Source: Gnetum montanum
Taxonomy: Eukaryota; Streptophyta; Gnetopsida; Gnetales; Gnetaceae
DNA: 27,522 nt
NCBI GenBank assembly: GCA_015680685.1
Contig: MNCI01009560.1
Location: 64,838-92,359, forward strand
Direction: 5' to 3'
The translations under genes and the position numbers were made by a program. Below, piece after piece: positions 10,873 through 20,648 of this stretch; position 1 is the stretch's first letter; each line of letters starts with the position of its first letter. The notes under the pieces were generated by a model. It was not told the origin of the DNA. It did no database searches and was given only the letters and a program-made list of their open reading frames with translations.

Positions 10873-12973
10873 ATGTGGGGATCATCAAAGAGAAAGTATG
10901 ATGTTTGAATAACTTCCTCATCATCATCAAAGCATATCAAAATAAACAAAATATTATAATCTCCACCATCAACACCATAGTCAAGTTCCCATGGTAGAAA
11001 TCCCTATGGTGATTTATCAAAACTAGCTAAAAATGATAATAAGAAGAAAATAATTCTCTACTCACTTATCTCTATCCATTATGAGGAAATGGTTAAAAAA
11101 TAAAGAGGTTTTGACTTATTATTAGAAGATGAATATACTAGAGATCTAGCTCCTAGAGTTGGTATCTAGTATCATCTCTTTGATCTCATCATGGTCACTA
11201 AGGTAGTGCCAAAAGGTTTTTTAGCTTAATTAGAGAGATTGGGGCTAACACCATTAATAGATTTTGTGGCATTTAAGAATATACATTGGTGAAGAAATTT
11301 ATTAGCACATAAAATAATGGATGATTTATTTTTAAATTTAGAAAAATCTAGCTATTATTTGAACTTCAAAAAAGATTTTTGTAGTTTTACTTCTAGATGA
11401 TGAAGATGGATTTTAATCTCAAAGCGATTATATTTATGAGACACTAGCTAAGGAAATGTTTTATGACTATGAGAAATGGAAGAAAGCCTATACTATTATT
11501 GTCACTAGAATTTTAATCAACCAGTTAAAATGTCATTCTAACTTGACAAACATAATTGTCTACTAAATAATAGTCAAGTACAAAAGCAATGTTATCTCTT
11601 GGTCTCTATTATGTCTACTTTATGCCATGCTAAAGGAGAGTAGTTAGTTGAATTAGATATCTTTACTTAGATGAAAATGAAAGGATAGCTACTAATTATT
11701 ACTTCATCTTATCCCTTTATTTTGTCTTTGGCTACCTCTTGCCTACTTTTGTTAAAGTTTTAAAAAGTTTAAATTTGTTAAAAATCACTATGATGGTAAA
11801 GAAGAGCATATCATTATGGAGTTTCCATCAATAAAACAACCTATTGATGTCTATGCAAAGGGATGGAACACATTAGAAAGTGATTACATGACTCCATCTA
11901 ATGTGATAGTAGTGTTGCAATACCAAAGCTTTAAAACAAAGTTATCCATCAAGAGATAATAATTAATTTCTTCAAGATAATAGTCAAAAAGAGCTTTGTA
12001 GAAGAAACAATATTTAATGAAGTTTCATGAAAATATTTTGGTAACATTAGTGAATATTACTTTTCATGAGTGATAAAAAGTATGGTTAATAAATATCTCA
12101 ATACACTATCAAAGTCTTATCCCATTATGGCAAGTAATAACTTACTATATGATTTGATGGTCACAAATTATTCCATGTTGGGATACTACTTCAAAGCTAG
12201 AGCCTATTGTACCATGTTGAGAGATCCTAAACAAGCTGTTAACTCTACTTTAGCAGAAATAAAGCATTAAATAAGGATTTAAAGATAACATATGAAAACA
12301 AAGCCCAATATGCCAGATATTTTGACAAATTTAAAAGAGAGATGGATGGTGTCCTTGAACTTGCTAAAAAGTAAGCTACTAAATTAGAAGGGTTTAAGCA
12401 AGTAAGAAATACTATAAGTTCTATTTTAGATCTAAAATGGAATAAAAGAATAGAGTAACTAATGATGTAGATGATAAAGCTAAAGGCTAATGAGTCCATG
12501 CTAAAAATGAATAATTTAAAACTCTAAGAAGAGCTAAACACCATAGAGAACTCAATTGTAAATCTTTTTAGGGAGAATAATGCATTGATTGACACATTTA
12601 ATGAGGAGGGATAATGATTAAGTAACATGATGAATAGTCTATAGGAACATGTAGTTGTAGATGAATTCATAGTACATTGTAAAGACTTATTATTTTTTTC
12701 TTTAAGCCACAACTATCAATTACCTCCTATTTTCATTGTATGTCCATCGTTACTTTTGGCTATGTAAAATAAATTTAAAGATGAACTTCTTAACAAGTCT
12801 CCTATTCTAGAGTCATGAGATCTTACTATTGATTAGCAACCATCATTTTCAAAGGATCCTCCATTGCATATAAAGTCTACGATGGAAAATACTACCTCTA
12901 AATCAAGTGGTGAATCATCATCCATTATGTTTGATAATTTATTGAACACAAATATAGACTCTTTTACTCAATG
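10873..12973 (+). pseudogene. Unrecognised ORF of the non-autonomous LTR element, decayed
   Basis: The frame starting at the ATG at 10873 (MWGSSKRKYDV) can be followed for about 170 codons with a few stops. It shifts once near 11385 and continues to about 11760. A further open stretch is at 12070-12270, and a charged, heptad-like segment from about 12270 to 12680 looks like a coiled coil. The last part is Ser/Thr-rich and ends near 12973. The stops are mostly TAA, TAG and TGA at sites where CAA, CAG or CGA would be one transition away. I recognise no Gag, protease, RT or integrase motif. The build resembles the third ORF at 15699-18550 (globular part, coiled coil, low-complexity tail), but I cannot show homology by eye. 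Reverse-strand open stretches at 12245-12499 and 12524-12712 are shadows. Confidence 0.5.
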
Positions 12974-13520
12974 ATAGTTAATTGAATTTTCTTGCTTGTA
13001 TTTTTTTAATTAATAACCATTGGTCCAAAAAATGATGTTATTAATTGAATTTACCATAATAAGCATGTTTTTCTTTTTCTGTGATTAATATTTATCTTAT
13101 GTTATAANCAAGCATGTTTTTCTTTTTCTGTGATTAATATTTATCTTATGTTATAATATATTTTGAAAGAGATAAACAATCCCAATATCTTTGCATTTTA
13201 GAATAAGTTTAAATGATTAAAATGATTTATAACATAATTTAGAAAAAAAAATATGTTCATCATCAGTTCATACTTTGAAATTTTAATTTTACTAATTGGA
13301 TATTTAATCTATTTAGTCACATGGTGTTCATTTTAAAATGTACAATTTAAAAGAATTTCATTATAGAGATTTTACTCCATAGTCATTAATATTAAAAAAT
13401 CTTCTAATTTATGTTTTATGATGGAGAATTATAATAAAGTAATAATCTATTTATCTATCACTTAGTTTTCAATGTTACAAAAGGGATTAATAAATAGAGT
13501 ACATTGTTATGTTCAACATT
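12974..13520 (+). other. 3' untranslated region of the non-autonomous element, with an assembly join
   Basis: This is AT-rich non-coding sequence between the ORF end and the purine tract. It contains the ambiguous base and perfect 47-bp duplication described separately. Nothing else is recognisable. Confidence 0.5.
13061..13156. repeat. Perfect 47-bp direct repeat flanking an N: probable assembly join
   Basis: Bases 13061-13107 and 13110-13156 are identical over 47 bases. They are separated only by an ambiguous base at 13108 and a C. In a region where true repeats are clearly diverged, perfect identity around the only N points to two overlapping contig ends that were abutted instead of merged. 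Confidence 0.85.
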
Positions 13521-13535
13521 AAGTTTGAAGGTTGG
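13521..13535 (+). other. Degraded polypurine tract of the non-autonomous element
   Basis: AAGTTTGAAGGTTGG lies directly before the 3' LTR start TGTTAAGG. Its position and partial purine richness fit a decayed plus-strand priming site. Confidence 0.55.
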
Positions 13536-14011
13536 TGTTAAGGATTTAGTGTGTTATATTAAGCCTAATATTTGAAATAAGGTCTATATCATGTAACATT
13601 ATAAATGTTGGTTTACACTATCATGGTATAATACATCACCATGGTGTGAATGTAATCTCATACATGTTAGTTAACATTGTTTTAATATTATCTACAGTAT
13701 TTATGTTTAACATTTTTTTCTAATTATTGATTGTGTCTATTCACTTAATAAACATGATAGATCTCTCAAGCCTATATATATCTTCTATTTTTGTACATTC
13801 TGGTATGAAAGATAGAGTAAGTGAGACAAACACAACATGCTTTGTTTTGTACTTGTTTTCATAATATTTCATAGTGCAAGTTTACTTCACACTATGCCAT
13901 TGTAAATTCCATAATGTGTTATAATTTAAATTGTTTTTTATTATTAAGATATACATTATTATTTATATTTCTTTCTCAAACCTAGTAATCATAATATTAT
14001 AGAATTTAACA
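13536..14011 (+). repeat. 3' LTR of the non-autonomous element
   Basis: This 476-bp LTR runs from TGTTAAGG to AATTTAACA, is homologous to 9876-10352, and has TATATATA at 13773-13780. Element 1 gag resumes immediately after it. Confidence 0.82.
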
Positions 14012-14573
14012 TTCACTTTGAGAGAAGCCATGGCCTAGACATTTGTATATCAAGGAATAGTATTTTCCAAAGGCTTCATCAAGGAGTTTATGATTATCTT
14101 ATCTTCAACCTTGAATCTGCCTCATCAAGTTGGATACCATTGACCAACTCCAACATTATACTCCACTACTTGATAGATTCTGGTTACAAGGACTAATACC
14201 AACTTTTAGCTTCCTTGATAAGGAAATAAATTTTGCTTCTACTATTCATTTTCAATTTTTTACAAGTTGTAGGAATTATGGAAGGCTTGCAAATGGTGTT
14301 GTGGATTAGTATTTTAGTATCCCTCAAGTTTAGAAATATTATGTATATTTAGACATTTGATCTACTTGTCCTTGTAATGTTTAGTTGATATGTACATAGC
14401 CTTCCTAATATTGATTATACTCATATTAAATCAGGGTTTATCATAATCATATCATTTATCATGATCCCTATCATGACCATATTCTCTTTCATGTTCCTTG
14501 CTATGTCTTCTATCATGTTTGTGTCTTGTTTCTATATCTTTCCCACCATCTATTCCTCTATTTCTATTATGGT
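14012..14573 (-). pseudogene. Element 1 gag, middle part, decayed
   Basis: Gag of element 1 continues here after the LTR element at 9876-14011. The strongest link is a basic His/Arg/Asp-rich stretch at about 14545-14430. It contains RHKHDRRHSKEHE and ends in YDYDKP, matching the HHHKRRDKKLHHWHH...HDYDEP stretch of element 2 gag near 25960-25880. The block around 14185-14210 matches 25620-25650. The segment stops at 14573, where element 2 begins. The N-terminal part of this gag should lie beyond the right end of the window. Confidence 0.68.
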
Positions 14574-15320
14574 TGATGAGTAGCAAGTATACCCTACACC
14601 CCAACATACAAATCATTAACATTCACTCAATGATCTAGTCAAATTCTATAGACTTTAGTTCTCTAAGTACATTGGGTTCTAGGAGGTGAAACTAACCATT
14701 GTAATAATTGTTTTCCCAATTCCACTAGTGAAGTTCAAGGGTATGGTTAAGTGTAATTCAGGTATATGATTTTTATGATTTTATATTTTATCATTTTAGT
14801 TGCATATGAATAAATAATAAGGAATAAAGAATTAATTAATCTAATTTTTAACTAATCTAATAACTAGCTATCACTTAGCTAGTCCTAACATAAGCATCCA
14901 CTCCCACTTTTCATACACATCCTAAACACGTATAACACTACTGGGTTACCAAATGTTAAACATTACTAGGATTATCAAGTGTTAGATATATGCTTGAAGT
15001 GGTTGTACTTATGTTTGCTATTTAATATATATTAATTAATCACTTAATTACTTAAAAACATTAAAAGAAACTACTTGAATATTACATGCATAAATAAAAT
15101 AATTAATCTTGTCCAAGTGCTACATGGTTTGATTAGAGAGTTTGTCCTTATTTCCACACACACTAAAGTGCTCACATACAATAGTTTTTCAATAAAGATC
15201 CATACACGCTTTAACTTATACTACAAAAAATTAAAAAATATTATAACTTTCAAGTGAAAAAACTGCTAGAGCTTCACTACAACTATGAGCCATAAGCTAT
15301 AAATGTTGTGGGTAGGTGCA

Positions 15321-15328
15321 TATTTATA
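15321..15328 (-). promoter_or_regulatory. TATA box in the 3' LTR of element 2
   Basis: TATTTATA on the plus strand (TATAAATA on the minus strand) lies within the 12-mer CATATTTATAGG at 15319-15330. The same 12-mer occurs at 18983-18994 upstream of the third ORF. Confidence 0.65.
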
Positions 15329-15379
15329 GGTGAAATAGGGTGCCCTATTAATGGGTACATGTTAATGGGTCAAACCTTA

Positions 15380-15449
15380 CATCAACAGAATCACATCGAT
15401 GAGATCCCGTTGATGAGGTCTCATCGACAACATCCCATTGATGTGACCA
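15380..15449 (-). repeat. Five-unit 14-bp array in U3 of element 2
   Basis: Units begin at 15380, 15394, 15408, 15422 and 15436, an exact 14-bp period. Typical units are CATCGATGAGATCC and CATTGATGTGACC. The core CATCGATG is palindromic. The array lies upstream of the TATA box on the minus strand. Confidence 0.8.
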
Positions 15450-15466
15450 GACCATGTGACTCATCA

Positions 15467-15476
15467 TACCCCCACA
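15467..15476 (-). other. Polypurine tract of element 2
   Basis: On the minus strand TGTGGGGGTA directly precedes the 3' LTR start TGATGAG. A G-rich run here is the expected plus-strand primer site. It decides that this LTR is the 3' one and that the element reads on the minus strand. Confidence 0.7.
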
Positions 15477-15698
15477 ATTGAATGAAAACTCATCCTTGAT
15501 TTCTTTACAAAACTTGAAAAGTTATCAAATTATTAACTGAGAAAACAAATACACAAACAACATAACAATAAAATGAGTGCTCGAGTGTATTGTTTAACAA
15601 TGATTATAAAATTTTGGTATTTATGATAACAAAATTAAACACCAAGATAAGAAATGAAAATCACAATTCTACTAATAATGCAATGACATTAAAGAAGA

Positions 15699-18550
15699 TT
15701 AGATAGTCCCAAGCCATGAAAGCTCTTGAGGCTCTGAACAACCTTCTTTTGATTCAGATGCATGTGGTGGTTGAGGCTATTGTGGTTGTCTTGTGATAGC
15801 TACAACATCTAATGGAATATGGAAGGCATCCAATAGTGCCTTCATCTTCTCCTCACTTCAAGGAGTATTGATAGTCCATGCAACTTCACCAATGTGGGAT
15901 GGAATGGGAATATCCCATAGATAGGACATTGTTGGGAATAGTTCCTTCACATTCAAGAACCAAGTAGCAAACTGTTTGCATTCGATGTCGAATGCTCTGA
16001 GTGCATTCTATAGCTCCTAGTAATCATCCATTCTTTTAGCTAGGTTCTCAGTAGTTGATTGTTGATTAGTGAGCTTTACCCTGAGAACCTAAAATTTTTC
16101 ATTTCCTATCTCATGCTTCTACTTGGTCTGTTTATGGTGCTTGAACTCTACCTTGTACAACAAGTATGAGCTGGCCACTTGTTTCTCCAATTCTAATTAT
16201 GATCTTTTGATAGTCAACATCACCAAGTTTATGTATCAAAGATTGGCAAGCTTCATGTACTTGATTATCTTCTCAATTTGCAGCATCTTCATGCTGATTT
16301 CCACCTTGTTGTATGTGTTTAGCCCATCAAAGATAGGCTACCATACATCGCCTCTTTGTTGGAGCTAATGGAGGGCCTCATTTACCTTTGCCTTCATTAA
16401 TTAAATTTCTTTCTCATTGACTTCTTTCTGTAGACCAACCTAATCTCTGTAATGGTTTTTGACTCTATCAAATTTGTGAGCCTTGTTATTCCAAGTAGCT
16501 ATCTCTATTATAGATTTTTTGGCAAAGGGCATGGACTTTCTCCATTGAGAGGTTTTATTTTCCACTACTAGTCTTCTCAATTCATAGTTTACCTTGGCTA
16601 ACTACTCATGTTGTTGATGGATGAAATCTACCATGTGCTACTTCTAGGCATCAACATTCCATAGGTGGTGATTCTCTATGGTCAGAATCTCATTCATATG
16701 ACAACTCTAAACCAAGTCCTTCTAAATATTATGCATGGTGGTGTTGGCTAGGAATTGGTCAAAGACTTCCATCTCCTTAGCATTCTCAACATCCTTAGTT
16801 TCTTTAGAAGCTATTAAAAAACTTCATCTTATGTTAGTGCTGGGTTGAGCAATGCAGGATCAGCAAGGTAGGCTCTTAGTTTAGCAACCTTCACATCCAA
16901 GCATTGGTTTTGTACACTAGTTTTTTCAAGTTATCCCTCCATTATGATGCATTTTTTCCTTACTTCTAGCAGTTCTAACTAGGTTACAATGATGGTATTT
17001 ATAAGTTCAAATACATTTAGAATTGGTTACCTTGTTTCCACCAATCGATCTAGCAATTCCTTATGCTAGGCTACACTCAATCTATCACTAACAGTTCCTA
17101 CGGATGTCTACACATCTCTTAGTGTAGAAATGTCTAGTACATATACCATAGGTGCATTAAGTGCTTCTGTAATTTTGATAACAACTACTTCATTCACTAT
17201 CTCCTACTCATGGTGATGCATCACTAAGACAATTATCCCCTCACCTTCCTCTTGATGCATAAAAAATGTAGTGACATTCCTAGAGATGTTTAGGAATTGC
17301 TACTATTGAGAGAGAGATATTGTTGCCTCCCAGGCATTAGGATTTGACCTTACAAGAACCTGCATTCTTTGGGGTAAGAAAATTGATCCTCCACCTTCCA
17401 TCTAAATTATGGTTTGGGCCACTTCGTTGAGGTGGCTCATTGTTGGTCAGTACACAAATGGGTCATCACCATTCATTCTTGCTTACTACTATTGTTGTTG
17501 TAAGAGCTACTCTCAAATTTTGTCCATGCACTCAATGGTAGCATGTGTCTCTAACATTATCTCATGAGTGGGTGGTGGAGGTGGTTGTTGTTGCTCCTCT
17601 TTTTAAATAACTTTGGTAGGCATCTTTTCCTTCATCATTTCCACCTAGGAGGTAGTTGGAGCACATTGAACAACATCATTCATGTAGCGTGTTATGCCTT
17701 TCCTTTTACATAACTTTCTAATGAGACATGGAAAGGAAAGTACCTTCCTTCTACATTCATTCTCCTTAAGATGCTTCTCTATCTCTAAATAGATCAGCTA
17801 TGGAAGGTTGACTAGGAATTTATCTCTTAGAGTGGCATACATGTGGGAAGAGAAGGCTATGATCTTACTTGGCCTCATCAATGGATTGAGGTGAAAGACT
17901 ACAATCTTAAAGTATGCATGTTCTATTGTGTCTAGTGCATTGAACTCTTTGTGGTCCACTCCGTAATACCACTATGTCCATTCCTTTTTAATGCCAACAT
18001 CTACCTACATTGGGATCCCTACAAGATTTGTCCTAGTTTTTGGTAACCCAAGGACCTTGAAAATGGATTTCATTCAGTAGGACACTGAAATGTCCTTGAT
18101 CTTAACCATTGAATTAGCCTGTTCATTATTCTAGAATAAGTATGTCTCTTCCATGTACCACTCCCAAGTGATTGTGGGCCACATGGAAGAGTTCTACAAT
18201 TTAGCTTTCACTTTTGAAGGTGCAAACTTCAAGAAAGGTCCAAAGTTTAACTCTTGAAGCACAAATTTCTAGACCTTCTTATTTTCCATCTATTTGAGAA
18301 AGGCCTTTGTCAAGATGACTTCAAGGTTCAGTCTTGATTTTGGTGCCTCATCTTGCTGAGACTATTTTTTTGCAGCTACTTCTTTGGAAATTTGTTGGAT
18401 AGACTCCATTTTGGGCTCTTTCCAAAAAGGTCCTATTGCATGGGTTTCTACTTGCTCATGGGCCTATTCTTGGCCCCTTTTGGTTTGTGGCTATTTGTCC
18501 CTTGGTTAGGATGTTCCTCCTTCCTACATGTGCTTTCCTTTAGGTTCCAT
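15699..18550 (-). pseudogene. Third ORF of element 2, about 950 codons, coiled-coil protein of unknown function
   Basis: One reading frame can be followed from the ATG at 18550 to a TAA at 15699, with a single frameshift in an A-run near 16818-16823. Roughly 45 in-frame stops interrupt it, about two thirds of them TAG. The N-terminal third (about 18250-17690) contains LNFGPFLKF, a MWPTITWEWYMEE stretch, SSHMYATLRDKFLVNLP and SFPCLIRKLCKRKGI. The spacing resembles the 'putative plant transposon protein' family often found in third ORFs of plant gypsy elements; this is recalled, not searched. A Gln/Pro run (QQQPPPPP) follows near 17590. After it comes a long Glu/Lys/Leu-rich part, likely coiled coil, and a Pro/Gln tail. 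No signal peptide or membrane segment is evident, so an envelope role is not supported. The plus-strand open stretches at 16123-16368 and 18353-18556 are shadows. Confidence 0.75.
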
Positions 18551-18839
18551 CTATGATCACAACATAACCAACGATTAGCATGTAATGTGTAACTTATAAC
18601 CTTTAAGTACCTTATCTTGTTATGTTGTTACACTTAGGCTAAGTTTTGACCATGGAAAATTGATTATTTTATTATTATTTCAATTTATAAGGTTATCAAA
18701 GATTATTGAAAGGGTTTAACTTTCACAAATTGATGTTTCAATGTTCATTTCTTAGTTAAACCTTTGTGGGAGTAAGAAAAATTTTGAAAAAGTTTTAGGT
18801 AAAAACTTAAGGTTTGTGGCCCCATGATGAAGAGCTTAC
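18551..18839 (-). other. Predicted intron in the third-ORF leader
   Basis: On the minus strand a good plant donor, CCAAAG/GTAAGCT, has its GT at 18839. The acceptor GATCATAG ends at 18551, directly before the ATG at 18550. TGCTAAT, a plausible branch-point sequence, lies about 30-40 bases before the acceptor. The stretch is AT-rich and without coding signal. Both sites agree with consensus, but splicing itself is inferred. Confidence 0.5.
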
Positions 18840-18984
18840 CTTTGGTAGTTACAGGGCTGAAGAATAGAGTGAATCAAACAAATAGTTAGGAAGTTATGCT
18901 CTTGAGAGGTTTTGGGCTTTGAAAAGTTCAAAAAATTCCCTCTCATTTATGAGAAAATTTGATAATTTTCAAAGAATCACAACA
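18840..18984 (-). other. Predicted leader exon of the third-ORF transcript
   Basis: This stretch lies between the internal TATA box and the predicted splice donor. With a start about 30 bases below the TATA box it would give a leader exon of roughly 115 bases. The one ATG-led frame in it is not in phase with the third ORF after splicing. Confidence 0.4.
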
Positions 18985-19063
18985 TATTTATAGGATTTTT
19001 GCCTTGCATCGATGGGATCTCATTTATGTGCTCCCTCCATCAATGGGATCCCATCAATGAAGC
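18985..19063 (-). promoter_or_regulatory. Internal LTR-like promoter module upstream of the third ORF
   Basis: Units CATCGATGGGATCT, CATTTATGTGCTCC, CATCAATGGGATCC and CATCAATGAAGC begin at 19007, 19021, 19038 and 19052. On the minus strand they are followed by TATAAATA at 18992-18985. The monomers are those of the U3 array at 15380-15449. The TATA box sits in CATATTTATAGG, a 12-mer identical to the LTR copy. The spacing from array to TATA is shorter here (about 15 bases) than in the LTR (about 50), so this is not simply an LTR fragment. Promoter activity is inferred. Confidence 0.65.
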
Positions 19064-20648
19064 TTATGTATGAAGTTTTTCACTTTAAATATTTTGAAAA
19101 ATACAAGGAGTTTTAACATGAAATTAGAGTTCTTGAAAAGAAGGAAAAGTTATGAACATGGTGAAATGCTTGAAGAGGACTTATCAATTCACAAAATTGG
19201 AGATTTGCTTAAGAGAATAAAATTTTATGGAGAAAATGCCTTAAGAAGTGCATAGTGGATGCAATTGATGGGGAATGTGGAATGATTTGATTGAAAAAAT
19301 GCCTAGGGATAATGTGCTTAACTTTTCCAACCAAAAGATATGCAAGTGGGCCCTTCCCATAGTAGGCTCATGGCCTTTTTTTCCTTGCATATCCTCAAAC
19401 TAAGGAGTCTATGGGCTCCATAGTTGATTAATGATTATAAAAAGTTAAGGATCTAATCTAGAAGAATCTACCTAAGAATTTTAACATATCAAATGAATAC
19501 ATTAAAAAAGACATTGAAACTAGTAGTGAGAAGAATAATTGAAAGCATTGATGGATGAGGAAAAAAGTGGAATTGAGTTTCATCTCATGGTCACATGAAG
19601 TCCCTTGTGGATTTTGTGGTTAAATGACCCAATAAAGTCCATCCTTAGTCCAAATAAAATCCAACCACTTTCAATTATTTTGCATTGATACTCTAAGACC
19701 AGTCCATCTTCTTGAGACACAAGAATGCTCCAGCAAATCAATCACCATTTCTTATTTAAGAAGAAAAGAGAAGTAGGAAGTGAGAAAGGACCTTTGTTAG
19801 AGGGGACCTTTAGGCATGGGTAACATGTCTTTCTAGTCCCATAACTAGTGTTTGTAGACCATTATTTGGTCTAAGTGGTGTGCTTTGAATTCCCATCATT
19901 TTTTTGAAGTTTTATGTTTTTATGAAATTTTGGATGAAAATCATACCATGCAAAGACTTAGGTTTTTATTATTGGTCAACACAAAATGGTAAGAAATCCA
20001 TGAAAAAAACTCATTTACTCAAGTAAGTAGAAAAGTATGAAGATCATTAAGTGCCCTTGAAGTCACACCCTTATCAATCTATTTAATCTTTCCCAACTTT
20101 GAAAACTACCAATGTCATGATTTCATTAAAGTTTCATTAATGAAAGGAACCTCATATTTCCAAAACTAGGAACACCATAGATTGTTGTGGATGGGTGGAT
20201 GACTTGGACTTACTACCTATTCTATAAAAAAGAAACTTTGTCTTAGGTATCAGTATCAAAATTCTAAGATATAAATTAAACATTAACAAAAAAAACATTA
20301 AGTACAAACCACCATTGGTAAATAACTATAGCATCACTGTGTCTTGTTGGTAATAAGGAAATTTATTAGAAAACATAAGAAAAACTCCCACCAAAATAAA
20401 GTAAAAAATATAAAAGAAATTGTAAAATATTCAAGAAAGTTAAAATGTATTAACGATGGTGTAAAATAAAAATGGGGAAAACAAGAAAAGTGTAAAACAA
20501 AGAAAGTGTAGAATAAAAAAGTGCAAAAAAAAAAATTAAAATAATGAGTAAAAATGTAGAGCCATTTAATTGGTTAGCATGAATGACCATCTCCACCATG
20601 AATTTATTGTAAGGAAGAAATTTGAAAATTTTAGCAAGGTTGTCTATC
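19064..20648 (-). other. Element 2 non-coding spacer between integrase and internal promoter
   Basis: There is no supported gene; the open stretch at 19070-19255 on the plus strand has no recognisable motif. The block 19793-19845 is conserved with 3193-3245 of element 1, including ACATGTCTTTCTAGT at 19823-19837. The block around 20050-20095 matches about 3570-3640. Confidence 0.55.
20395..20560. repeat. A-rich imperfect repeat tract (GAAAGTGTAAAA-like words)
   Basis: The plus strand is a run of imperfect words such as AAAGTGTAAAA, AAAGTGTAGAA and AAAGTGCAAAA, with an 11-base A run at about 20525-20535. The equivalent part of element 1 (about 3830-4060) is also A-rich, so the tract is an original part of the family. 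Confidence 0.65.

Larger units (their letters stand above)
9876..14011 (+). mobile_element. Non-autonomous LTR retrotransposon inserted in element 1 gag
   Basis: This 4.1-kb element has related LTRs at 9876-10352 and 13536-14011. A PBS directly follows the first LTR and a degraded purine tract directly precedes the second. Gag of element 1 is alignable on both sides (up to about 9780 and from 14012), so this is an insertion. The internal 3.2 kb shows no RT, integrase or RNase H motif. It has one decayed plus-strand ORF of about 700 codons. The flanking five-mers ATCCC and TTCAC match at only three positions, so no clear target duplication survives. The TGTTAAG start, short LTRs and initiator-Met-type PBS are copia-like, but classification without RT is uncertain. 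Confidence 0.82.
14574..15466 (-). repeat. 3' LTR of element 2
   Basis: This 893-bp LTR has perfect 7-bp inverted ends, TGATGAG and CTCATCA on the plus strand. It is homologous to the solo LTR at 7233-8161 in reverse orientation and to 26939-27327 in the same orientation. A purine tract abuts its inner end at 15467, which marks it as the 3' LTR. U3 with its array and TATA box is at 15466-15321, and R-U5 extends to 14574. The short open stretch at 15075-15257 on the plus strand is not a gene. Confidence 0.88.

Noticed and set aside
9871-14016. ATCCC and TTCAC as target duplication of the non-autonomous element
   Set aside because: Only three of five bases match and the left flank is rearranged, so no duplication is claimed.
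15380-15449. Evenly spaced short repeats as a possible CRISPR array
   Set aside because: A 14-bp tandem period without unique spacers of 25-40 bases, in LTR U3 of a plant retrotransposon, does not fit CRISPR.
15467-15481. LTR end placed at the CA at 15476 instead of 15466
   Set aside because: Ending at 15466 gives perfect TGATGAG/CTCATCA inverted ends, matches the solo LTR boundary, and leaves a purine tract in its proper place.
16123-16368. Plus-strand open stretch with hydrophobic segments, possible membrane protein
   Set aside because: It is the antisense shadow of the third ORF. The minus-strand frame runs through it and is conserved with element 1.
18353-18556. Plus-strand hydrophobic open stretch
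   Set aside because: It is antisense to the start of the third ORF. Its apparent Phe/Leu richness comes from Lys/Glu codons on the other strand.
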